Shown here piece after piece: positions 44,926 to 54,599 of a DNA stretch of 64,000 nt. This DNA is from Turritopsis dohrnii (taxonomy: Eukaryota > Cnidaria > Hydrozoa > Anthoathecata > Oceaniidae). Under the pieces are notes generated by a model, which saw only the letters and a list, made by a program, of their open reading frames with translations, was not told the DNA's origin and did no database searches. The translations under genes and the position numbers were made by a program. The stretch's first letter is position 1. Each line of letters begins with the position of its first letter. The stretch spans positions 816,001 through 880,000 of the forward strand of contig BQMF02000025.1 of NCBI GenBank assembly GCA_027922465.2, in the 5' to 3' direction.

Positions 44926-47900
44926 ATGAATGAAGAGTTATTGGAAACTACAACTAAAAAAGTCTATTCTCGAAAACCAAGAGCTGAAGGAACATGCAGA
45001 TTGTGCAGTAAACTTACTGACAACAGCCTTAAGCAGCTTAATTTTGACACAACACAATCTTCCTTTACAAATTTAAACACCAATCAAAACGTTAACATAC
45101 AAACATCTTCATATCATGAACACTATGATGAAATCGTAACTACGTCAATAACACTGATGCAAGAAAATAAAATCCTGTCAGCTTTAAATACAAAACAACC
45201 ACTGGCCATTGCTGGGGTAATTAATGATCATTGCCCAAACATACTTTTGGGAATAAAACGAAATATTTTCAAAGATATGGAAACATCAATTAAGAAAGTT
45301 TGTGTCAGAAAAGGTTCACCATCAGTCTTGAAAAACACTGGATATGAAGGGTTAACACAATTCGATTTTAAATTACTTTGGAAGGAAATATCAGTGACAC
45401 ATCCTTTCATTGTGGATATGCTGCAGACTATTACTGGTAAATATAGTAAAGAATTAACAGATCAAGTGATTATAAAGTACTGTTTCATCTATGGTATTCT
45501 AATGAATATCAGATGGCATGAACTCAGCCTGGTACAACGTCTCAACACAGTTTTATTGATTGAAGGAGGTTGCAGCAAAAAGTTAAGGTTTGTTGTTACT
45601 GATATGTAAAACCCAATTAAAAAACAAATATTACGTAAAATAAATAGCTACATTATATTTTGAGTTCTAGAAGCCCTTAAAACGACTCAGAGGCTTTCGA
45701 AAAACGCATTTTACTTGTTAAATAAAGCACACTAATGTAACTAATGAGATTAAAGTATAGCTATAAAAACAAGTCACTGAAGATCTTTTTCAGTAAAAGT
45801 TCCGAACTCATTCTGACACCTTTCGGCTACTTATCAGTGATATATCATATCATATCATATATGTTTTATTTCTATTCTATTCTATTCTATTCTATTTACG
45901 AATGCTTACACAGAATAACCTCTTCAGTTCCTGAAGGTACTGCTATCAATGAGGGTCCTGCGAAGGAGGTCCTAGAGCATTTAAAGCCCCCATTTGGGCT
46001 ACGGAAGCTGTATTAACAGCAGCCGCTCAGCTAGACAACCATCCTTGACATCATTCCTACTCCCTTGCTGAGTGCTAAGCAAAGAGGAGTGATTCACACT
46101 GTTATAGTCGTTGGCATGACTCGGTCGTGGATTGAACTCGCGACCTCCCGAACAGGAAGCGAGCACTCTTTCACAAGGCTATCAGTCGGTTTTCTGCGTG
46201 GGCATTTAAAATTGATAACGAATTGAATCTTTTTTGACCAATTAGTTGATCTGATTCAAGTTTTGATTCTTCTTTGCATGGAAAAAGAGCGTTCGAGGTA
46301 GCTGATGTGGCACCACTCGTCAGTACGATACGAATTATGGTCCAGACGTTCTTTAACAAATGTCTTTTTTCTTTATCCATTTTCCAAGCTTCTAGCATAT
46401 TTCGCGAAAATCAATTGGTATAGGCTGATTAAAAATGGCTGGTAGGAGATGGGGCCCGCTTTCCAAATGAATAAGATCAAAATCTCCGCCAGAATCCATC
46501 TCTAACTGCAATAGGTTTTCTGAAATATCAGTTTTCGAGATGGATTTTAACAGCAATGTCGGCTTTCTTTGAAAATATTTCAGGAGAGCACGAGAAGAAA
46601 ATTTTTTACGAGCTCGTTTCGAAAAGATATCTATAAATGGAAATGTTTCAAGACAGGTGGAAATTTTTAGTATTGCGAATCATGTTGCATGTGGTATACA
46701 TTGTGATTTACTTCGTAATAAAGATAGCTAAGAAACCTCTAGGTGGAGCACGGCCTTGAGTCAAAAAGATTTGCAACAAAAAAAAAAAACACATTATAAT
46801 TAGCAAAAAAGTGGGGAGGCCATGCCCCCCCTGGCCCCCTGGCTCCCCCCCGTCGCCGTGGCCCATGTAAGATCTTGAAAGGTCAAATGAGAAAAGATAG
46901 TCAAAACACAGATCTCCATCTATTTGCATCAAATTTTATTGAGAACAGGACGTGTTTTAACCATCTACCAAATGATACTGCAAAAGTGGAGATAAGTAAA
47001 CTAGACAGAAGCAAATTTTCAATGAATATTGCAGAATGGAAAATTTACCTTGAATCAGCCAAAGTGTTAGTTGGAAGAATATGGATTGAGTTTTTACCAA
47101 AATTTCAGATTTTCAAGAAAATTCTTCCAGTTCATATTCCTCACAAATTTAGCAAAGAAATGGCAGAGAAACTGGATTGCCTCAATATATCACAAAGCTG
47201 GTTTACTTGATGAAATCCCGGATACAGATGAGCCTGCTCTACCACTTGTCATGCCACAACCTGTCAGGGTAAAGCATATGTAAGCATGCAAACTGACAAT
47301 GACCCAATGAAAGAAATGAAAATTATGTTTGCTGGAAATCAACTTACCAGGGTAAGGTTTGCTGGTGCTAAAGATCTTCTGGCTGGCGCACACACTCCAT
47401 CAGATAGATTTGAGCACTGTGCTCCATTTGAGCCCGTCATGTGGCATACAGAGGCCTCTCTGCTGCAATACTCCTACCATCTTTTGTACCATGCAGAATC
47501 AGTTAATCAAATATGGACGCTGAAGTATTTCAGAGAGAAATATAGCAGAAAAAATGCCACTCCAAGTAGAGTATTAGATTCCTTTGATGGAAGTGAAGAG
47601 CTGTTTCTCAACGTTGGCAGAGCTTATATAGTTACTGCTGCATTGAAATTCTTTGGTATGGAATCGATGAATGATAAACCGCATGAATATGAATTTCCTA
47701 AGAACCTTGTTCATGCAAGTGATGAAGAAAAACAGAAATATTTTGATAATGTTCTTGGAAAATTCCTGGATGAATTTTTAATCCAGAAAGCTTTATATGT
47801 TCCATCTGAAGATGACTTTGTAAGAAATTATGGATTGTGCAGTATTTTCCTTGCAGTTGTAGTTTTGCAGTTGAAAGATACTGCTAAAGAGGGTGATGGC

Positions 47901-48332
47901 GAGAGAAATTTGGTGAACCAGAAGATGTTGCTATCTATCTTTAAATCTTTGGGAGCATACAGTAAATATGCAATTGAAATGTTTACCACTATTGCTCAAA
48001 TGGAGAGTCTGTTAACACCAAGACTCGCAGAAGAATTTAAATGGGGTTTTTTTGTGAACTGGCGAGGAGGTCCTGGAAACAATATGGAAGATGACCTAGC
48101 ACAGGAAATAAGTAATAAACTGGGAAAGACTATTGTACAACGTATGGGTGCTAACAAAACAATCCCTTCAATAAGCAAAGTCTGTAAGGCCACTAATGGT
48201 ATAAAAGAAATTATTGAAAATTTTGATGCAACCTCAGATATCCATGAAACATCTGTACAACATGGGAAAAAAAGACTCGATAGCCGAAGAAAAGGAAATG
48301 ATTGCAGACCTGTTAAAGCTTGGTCCTTTTAA
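44926..48332 (+). pseudogene. Academ-type (DUF6589-like) transposase, broken
   Basis: The N-terminal exon 44926-45594 (227 codons with its run-on; IRWHELSLVQRLNTVLLIEGG) ends at a plausible donor, AAG|GTTTGT. The middle is missing or replaced by repeats. Exon pieces at about 46890-47283 (LHLFASNF...NHLPN, LPVHIPHKFS) follow with a frameshift near 47170. The C-terminal block 47286-48332 begins MFAGNQLTRVRFAGAKDLL. In family members I remember, this site reads GDQLT, with the Asp likely one of the DDE catalytic residues; here it is Asn (AAT). Later blocks (FEHCAPFEPVMWHTEASL, LNVGRAYIVTAALKFFG) fit the family. Deletion, frameshift and the Asp-to-Asn change make it non-functional. Confidence 0.78.
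45871..46190 (-). mobile_element. tRNA-derived SINE, copy 2
   Basis: The same family as the copy at 36811-37051, minus strand: tRNA-like head with B box GAGTTCAATCC, the shared core CCCAAATGGGGGCTTT, and about 55 bp of extra body (AGCGGCTGCTGTTAATACAG). The tail is an expanded TAGAA repeat next to ATATC repeats (about 45840-45898). It sits in the region between the transposase exons of the Academ-like element. Confidence 0.8.
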
Positions 48333-51180
48333 TCACACACCTGGTAGAATCCATAGCAGTTTCCCTGACATCAAACGTACACCACTAAAGTATTTGATAG
48401 GTGGACAGTGAAATAAGGATTCTTTCATGCTTTCATTGAATTCATTGATAATTTTCAATAACTTGTCATGTAAAACAGAACAGCCTGATTGGTCACCTAT
48501 TTTTCTATAACAAAGTTTATTTGGAAGTTCTAACTCGACAAATGTATTCTGTGAATTCGAGCAATTGCTACAGCATCGATCTTGCTTGGTACAGCTAAAT
48601 CCAAAATGTTCTAATATGAGCTTCCTAAGACACCCTTTTTCATGGCAGAATTGCTTCATGGCATCTTCCATATGAACAACATTTTTTGCTATATCGTTGT
48701 TGTTATAATATAGTTTTGCTTTTGCTTGTAAACCTGATCTTCCTGCTCTCCCAATCTCTTGTATGTAACTTTCCATACTTGATGGTGGAACTATATGTAT
48801 GATATCACTCAAATATGGGGCATTCACACCCATTCCTAATGCTGTTGTGGCAAAGATAACACGTATACGAGAATTAACTTTGCATATTTCTTTTATAATG
48901 CAGGTTTTAACTTTTCTTGTGGCAGGTGCGTGGTATTAAGCAAATAACCTGGCTTCTGGAACATATTCATTGCCACAAAAAGGATCTTTAATAAATTTTT
49001 CAAACAACCGAAAAGCATAACCACATTTTTGTAGTTTCATATAGATAACTGTCATAGGGTATTGATCTCGTAGTGCATCTAATTTTCTTGCAATTGGTAT
49101 TAAAATTTCATCATATGACTTATTCCCTTGACTAGAAGAAAGTCTAATTATTTTTTCGATAAAAATATTGGTTCGATTTGGTGTAACTGAGCCTGTTTAA
49201 GTAATAGAACCTTTCTTAAATGATCAATAGCAGATGGTGGTGCTGTTGCTGTCAGTGCCACTGTAAGACTTGATGGAAATAATGCCTTCAGTATAGCGAG
49301 TCGTGAATAATCTTTGCGAAATTCTTTACCCCTATTAACATGGAGATATATTAAAGGTAACAAAGATTAGATCTAGAACTTAAAGGGGAACTAAACTAAA
49401 AAAATTACAAGTTCATTTTTTTGCCCTATTTGAAACAGCTTTAAAAATGATGAAAGTCAGTTTTTGAATTTTCAAAAAATCTTTTTTCGTTCCCGAGATA
49501 TTGTCATTTAAAGTTTTTCCTCAAAACTTGATCTCCATGGCAACGTGACATCACAATGTTCAAGAACAAATTGCTGACATACAAATATGTAAATAACTCA
49601 AGAAATATAAGTGATGCACTGCTTAAATTTTGTATGTATAGTGACAAACCCGTACAGGTATCAAGTCACTAAAAATAATTGTTGCCATAGTTACCCTGGC
49701 TTGTTTCCAGGCCTTTTCTGTTTTTTGCTGACAAAGCTACAAATGGAGATCTACTCAGGTAAGGGAAACGAAATTTTAGAAAATGGGACAGTTTTCACTG
49801 GGCATAAGTTAAAGTGAAATTCATCATAGTAATAGTTTTGGATGATGTTATTATAGCTTTGTCAGCAAAAATTGACAGAGAGCTGGAACTGAGTCGGGGT
49901 AGCAGTGGCAATAAATTTCTTTGCTGTTTTCACAACTGCAGTTATTTACCACTCTACATGCAATGTTCTAACAATAAATCATTAAAACATTCTGAGTTAT
50001 TCACATATTTATATGTCAGCAATATCTTCTTGAACGTTGTGATGTCACGTTGCCATGGAGATCATGTTTCGGGAAAAAACTTTAAACGGCAATATCTCAA
50101 GAACGAAAAAAGATTTTTTGAAAATTCAAAAACTGACTTTCATCATTTTTAAAACTGTTTCAAATAGGGAAAAAAAATGAACTTGTAATTTTTTTAGTTT
50201 AGTTCTCCTTTAAAATATAGTATATATACATTTTTTTCATAGCTTTGTATGTATAACTGTCAATGATCTTAATTCTGAATGACCTTCTTAATTCCAAAGG
50301 TGAAAATAAACAAAGATCATGATTATAAAATATAAAAGAGTAGAATTTTTTGTTTTAGTTTGATCCACAGTGATGTGCAGTGTTTAAAAATGTTTTGGAA
50401 TTTATGTTCCATAATGTTTGTTGTTCTGAATTAGGAACATATTGACAGTACTATATTATATATTATTATAAAGAGTCAGATATCTTATTTATATGCATTA
50501 TGTATATATTTATGTTTAATGTTAGATAATATCCACAAAGCAAAGACCGATGTTTTTATAATATGCCAATGCAGTAGAAATTTTCTAATGACAATATAAT
50601 TTAAATTTCTTACCACGACTCGATGCAATGTGCTTCATCAATAACTACAGCCACAACATTATCTTGATATACTTGACTCCGAAATAGTTTTAAAGTGTTT
50701 TCATTAAGAGCTCCCTCTGGATGACAGATAACAATTTTACCTCTTCCTCCCAGAATCAACGGGGAAAATGTTATATCATTTTCTTCCTCATAATCACTAC
50801 AGCTAACTTCTGAAAAAATATCATCTGTAACAAATTCTCTTGCTGCATTACTCTTCAGCATATCACAAGGAATACCAATCTTGTTTAAAAAATTCATCTG
50901 GTTTTCAATGATCGAATTTAGGGGACTAATAACGATAACTATGTTGGAAATATTTCTACTTGGTAAAAAGCTAGGAAGCAACTGATAAATCAAAGCTTTC
51001 CCTTAACCAGTTGGTAAAACAGCAATAACATCTCTTTCAAATAACAAATGTTCAAAACAAACAATTTGTTTAGGTTTGAAGCAAATATTATCAAGGTTGC
51101 ACGATAATAAAGCAAGTTGCAGCCTTTCAAAAAGCTTCACAACATTTATGTTTTTTAATTCGTGAACCTTTCTCTTCTGA
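48333..51180 (-). pseudogene. RecQ-like SF2 helicase of the Academ element, broken
   Basis: On the minus strand, motifs occur in RecQ order: FKPKQIVCFEHLL, Walker A region LPTG-stop-GKALIYQ (about 51015-50980), Ia VIVISPLNSI, II DEAHC, III LTATAPP, IV MTVIYMKLQKCGYA, V ATTALGMGVNAP, VI QEIGRAGRSG. A C-terminal Cys cluster (C..C..C..C around CCSNCSN) resembles the RecQ zinc-binding part. Exons split at CIESW|GTAAGAA (50613) and at an AG acceptor near 49332; the intron contains a TTAA MITE. A TAA falls inside Walker A (with Ser replaced by Ala), another stop lies in motif IV-V (LFA-stop-YHAPA) and a frameshift near 49150. Presumably it once aided transposition; it is inactive now. Confidence 0.82.
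49384..50209. mobile_element. TTAA-flanked foldback MITE in a helicase intron
   Basis: 826 bp with TTAA at 49380-49383 and 50210-50213. Inverted arms of about 220 bp each are highly similar; they begin AGG(G/A)GAACTAAACTAAAAA and include ATCTCCATGGCAACGTGACA. Piggy-Bac/Kolobok-type duplication, no transposase. It lies within the inferred intron 49332-50613, so it would be spliced out with it. Confidence 0.88.
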
Positions 51181-51416
51181 TCTTTCTGTTTGAAACTAAG
51201 GTTCGCCGTCTACTTAGTATTTTTCACAAAATTTATGCAGAACTTGCTTACTTGAAAAAGCAACTATGAAAATGTGGGGCTTGCTGAGGCAAATATTGCA
51301 TAAATTAAAATCAACATTTATACTGTTGATTTTGAGCAGCCGGGACCAGGGTCTTCTTCGCCGCCATCCGTATATCGAAAAGGCAAGAAACCCTGGGTTC
51401 GAGGTTGCCTAACGGC

Positions 51417-51748
51417 ACGACAGATCCTATTAGTGTCAAGAAAGGCGCCAAGCAGGGGTGCCCGCTTAGCCCCCTGCTGTTCAACCTAGTGTTGGACCAG
51501 CTTCTGTATACACTAGGAAGAACAGTCCAAAAAGGCTACTGCTATCAAGCTGGGTCTTGTGAGTAAAATCACTCACCAATTGAGACTGGCCGATGTAGGG
51601 ATTGCAAAGTTAAAGTGGCTCAATCATACCGTTAGAGGCCATCTTATACGTTGTCTCCACTTGCTGGAATGGACTCCGAATTCTTGGATCCATCACAAAA
51701 ATGGAGCAGACTTAATAGCCATTCAAAACGCAATCTTACGCATGCATA
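51417..51748 (+). pseudogene. R2/R8-like RT, continued (broken)
   Basis: Resumes after the Academ-like insertion with the conserved KKGAKQGCPLSPLLFNLVLD motif. After GYCYQAG the YADD box is missing. Thumb-like sequence (GHLIRC...TPNSWIHHKNG) follows directly, so about 100 or more residues are deleted. It ends where a CR1-like piece begins. Confidence 0.75.
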
Positions 51749-52815
51749 AGATGCTGATGACACCATGTTATTTAATAACGATTTCTCTATAAAATCTTTG
51801 ACCAAGAAAGCAAACATCGATCTGAAACTTCTAACACACTGGCTTAACGCTAACAAAATCTCACTTAATCGAGGCAAAACCGAACTTATGATTTTTAAAC
51901 CAAAACGCAAGATCATAAATTATGATATTAAAATTAAAATTAACGGTCACAGATTATTTCAAAGTAAGGTTGTAAAATATCCTGGTTTCTTCATTGATGA
52001 TGAATTAAACTGGAAACATCACACCAGTTTTGTCTGCAGTAAACTTAAGCGGGCTAATGGTGCACTGAGTAAGTTACGTCATTTCACTTCGGAGAAAACT
52101 CTTTAATCCCTCTACAATTCTTTATTCCATTCTCATCTTTCTTATGCTGCTCATGTCTGGGGTCAACGTGAGGCTCTCCACAGTCGCTGTATATTAACTC
52201 TTCAAAAACAAGCCCTTCGAACTATGACTTTCTCTGATTTTCGTGATCATTCTTCACCCTTGTTTCTTCGTTTTAAAATTCTCCCTTTGACTTTGTTAAA
52301 TCTTTGAATATAGTTTTCATCTACAAACTTTTAAACAATTAGTTACCTTCTGTTCTCAATACTACATTTGATTTCAAGCGAACCAACCAATCATCTCAGT
52401 CGCGCTAAATCTGGACTTATAAATCTACCAAAGGTATCAACTGTACCCTTTGGTATAACTCAATTCGTTACCAATCAATTCTAACTTGGAATCTTATTCA
52501 AAACTATCTTGCCATTGATGACATATCAAACTTAACATTAGTTCGTCTCAAATATTTTGTCAAATTTTACTTTTTATCGTTTTATGCATAAATCAATTTT
52601 TCGTTTATTTAGCTTTGCTTTTTTGCTGCTTTTTTTTTTGTGGTTTTATGAAAAATTTAATAACGTTTTAATTATAATCATAATTATTGTCGTAAAAATA
52701 TTTCAAATGGTATCATTTTGTAGGGGGCACCTCCTCAGTTTAGATTAATTCTATGAGTGTGGTCTTCCGTTGAGTTTTAGACAAATAAATGTTTACTCAC
52801 TTACTTACTTACTTA
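51749..52815 (+). mobile_element. CR1/L2-group non-LTR fragment, 3' end
   Basis: Begins in the RT catalytic box (ADDTMLFNNDF at 51752) and continues with LNANKISLNRGKTELMIF and the thumb region (KHHTSFVCSKLKRANGALSKL). It ends in an ACTT repeat tail (about 52795-52815). Several stops break the frame after 52106. A 5'-truncated insertion, the usual outcome of target-primed reverse transcription. Confidence 0.8.
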
Positions 52816-53300
52816 ACTTGCACAATTTGAACGAGTGCTTACGTTCTAAGCGGCTGAGGTCGGGACGTCACATAAGATCTGTGACAAGCTTGCTAAAAAG
52901 ATCAAGCGGGCGTTCCCGACTACCGTTGTTCAGCGTGAGAGGTGCTATTTCTCCACCTGCAACGCAACCAGCCAGACTTGACGTGGATTAAAGACCAAGT
53001 GACAACGATTATTGAAATAACAGTGCCGTATGAAAGATCAGCGACCATCTTTGACATCCGACGACGCGAAAAGACAAATAAGTACGAGATCCTGCGTGCA
53101 AATGGGCTATGCGACAACATCATTCCTGTCGTCATAGGCTCATTAGGGACAATCGATAATCCTTTTTGATAACAGCGCTGCGTGAAGCGGTTCAAAAATG
53201 GTTAAAGGAAAGTTTTCTCGTATTTTACACGGAATAAATCTTCCTGATCGCCTAAGACAGGTCACTATAAAGAGTGACAAATACATTATAAAACCGAGAA
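52816..53300 (+). pseudogene. R2/R8-like C-terminal endonuclease remnant
   Basis: One frame gives THKICDKLAKKIKRAFPTT before QPDLTWIKDQVTTIIEITVP, the PD-(D/E)xK restriction-like endonuclease core of R2-superclade proteins. NGLCDNIIPVVIGSLGTID follows. A frame change lies near 52965. The end of the R2-like part and start of the next insertion is about 53295-53320. Confidence 0.8.
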
Positions 53301-53320
53301 GACCTTACCTTATCAACAAG

Positions 53321-54599
53321 ATGGCGGACGTGTGCGAGGTGCAGACGGAGAATCGCAAAGGAATTTCTCAGAAAAAGGAGTATATTGGTTTAAATAATTA
53401 TTTTGTTGCAATTGATGAAGAATTAGAGATTCAGTTAATAAATAAATGTAAATAAATGTTTTGCTAAATGTTTTGCTAATAATTATCCTATAGAGAACAG
53501 ATATGACATTGTGGAAAGGCAATTGAAGTTACTGGAAGACGACAACAAATTCCTTAGAAATCAATTGACTGATTTAACTGGGTTTTTAGACGTTTTAGTT
53601 GATTGTTTACAAAATCAAAATCGGTGTAGCGTATCGGCTGAGAAACCTTCTCATGACGTAACATTAATTAACAATAACGTTCAAGTTAGAGATGTTTCCA
53701 ATGTCCCAGAGGAACAAGAACCGATCAGCAACGATACTCTTAACAATACATCTTTTTATAAGGAAGAATCAGCTAAAAAGATGCTCGTTCAATTAAAAAT
53801 GGTTCGTGCTGAGCAAGACACAAAATACAAATTTCACAGGAGTATGAAAACTTCACTACGTGATCGACTCGAAAGATTAGCTGGTTACTTCCAAGATGTT
53901 AAGTCTGGATACACTGGGCATGTCAATCATAACGATAAATTACCAGTAACTGGTTCTCTAAATGACAATATAGTCGAATCCCTAGATGAGAAGACGCCCG
54001 ATAGAGAAACACCGAGGTATAAGAAAAACCACCCCGTAACAGTGATTGTCGGTGATAGCATTATCAAGCACATAAAAGCATCAAAAATAGAAGAAAGATT
54101 TTCATCTGAAATCGGAAAAGTAGTGCTAAAGTGTTTTCCAGGTACCAACACTGACAGTATCCAATCGCATATTCGAGAAGTTGTTGGTGAAAAACCCAAT
54201 CGTATTCTGTTGCATGTAGGCACGAATAATTTAAATATGGACTTAACTGAAAAAGAGATAGCGCAGTCGATTATGAACATAGTAGAGAAGTTTACTTCAG
54301 ATTCTACTTCATTTATTATTTCTGGATTAACACATAGAAGTGACCACCTGTCAACGAAAGCAAAAGATGTAAATAAGTATCTGGAACGTATGTGCTCGGA
54401 CAGAAATCTACCGTACATTGACAACAACAACATAAATAAAGTTCACTTGAATGGTAGTAAGCTTCACCTCAACACGAATGGTACGAAGCTGCTAATGAAG
54501 AATTTTGCGCAATCTATAAGCAAGTGCTCCCAAAACTTTTCACGTTCTATAAATAAAACCGATTCTTTCAGTGGTTTTAATGATATAGAAACGTGTTGA
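53321..54599 (+). CDS. CR1-like ORF1 with SGNH esterase domain (5' frame broken)
   Basis: Starts at ATG 53321 (MADVCEVQTENR). The frame is interrupted near 53455-53485 by small tandem duplications (AAATGTTTTGCT twice), after which the main frame runs to 54599 without its own early ATG. Residues early in that frame (ERQLKLLEDDNKFLRNQLTDL) look coiled-coil. The later part carries the SGNH hydrolase signature: GDSII (nucleophile Ser), LHVGTNNL (Asn), and a final block with YIDNNN...LHLNTNGTKLL (Asp/His). SGNH-type ORF1 proteins are typical of CR1 and relatives. ORF1 is followed by one in-frame TGA and then ORF2 in the same frame. Confidence 0.8.

Larger units (their letters stand above)
44468..51407. 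mobile_element. AcademH-like DNA transposon
   Basis: 6,940 bp with 73-bp terminal inverted repeats (44468-44540 and 51335-51407). They begin CAACCTCGAACCCAGGG and differ at one base. A 9-bp target-site duplication flanks them. Inside are a plus-strand DUF6589-like transposase and a minus-strand RecQ-like helicase. This combination defines the AcademH lineage (Academ superfamily elements with an SF2 helicase) as I recall it. Secondary insertions are a SINE at 45871-46190, a fragment with hAT-like GC-rich end near 46800-46857 and a TTAA MITE at 49384-50209. Nearly identical TIRs show it is much younger than its R2-like target. Confidence 0.88.

Noticed and set aside
47286..48332. Intact host gene of 348 codons
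   Set aside because: It is the C-terminal block of the Academ-type transposase, lies between the TIRs and has lost its upstream parts.
53511..54599. Host esterase gene
   Set aside because: The SGNH domain belongs to the ORF1 of a CR1-like element: coiled-coil before it and an APE/RT frame directly after it.
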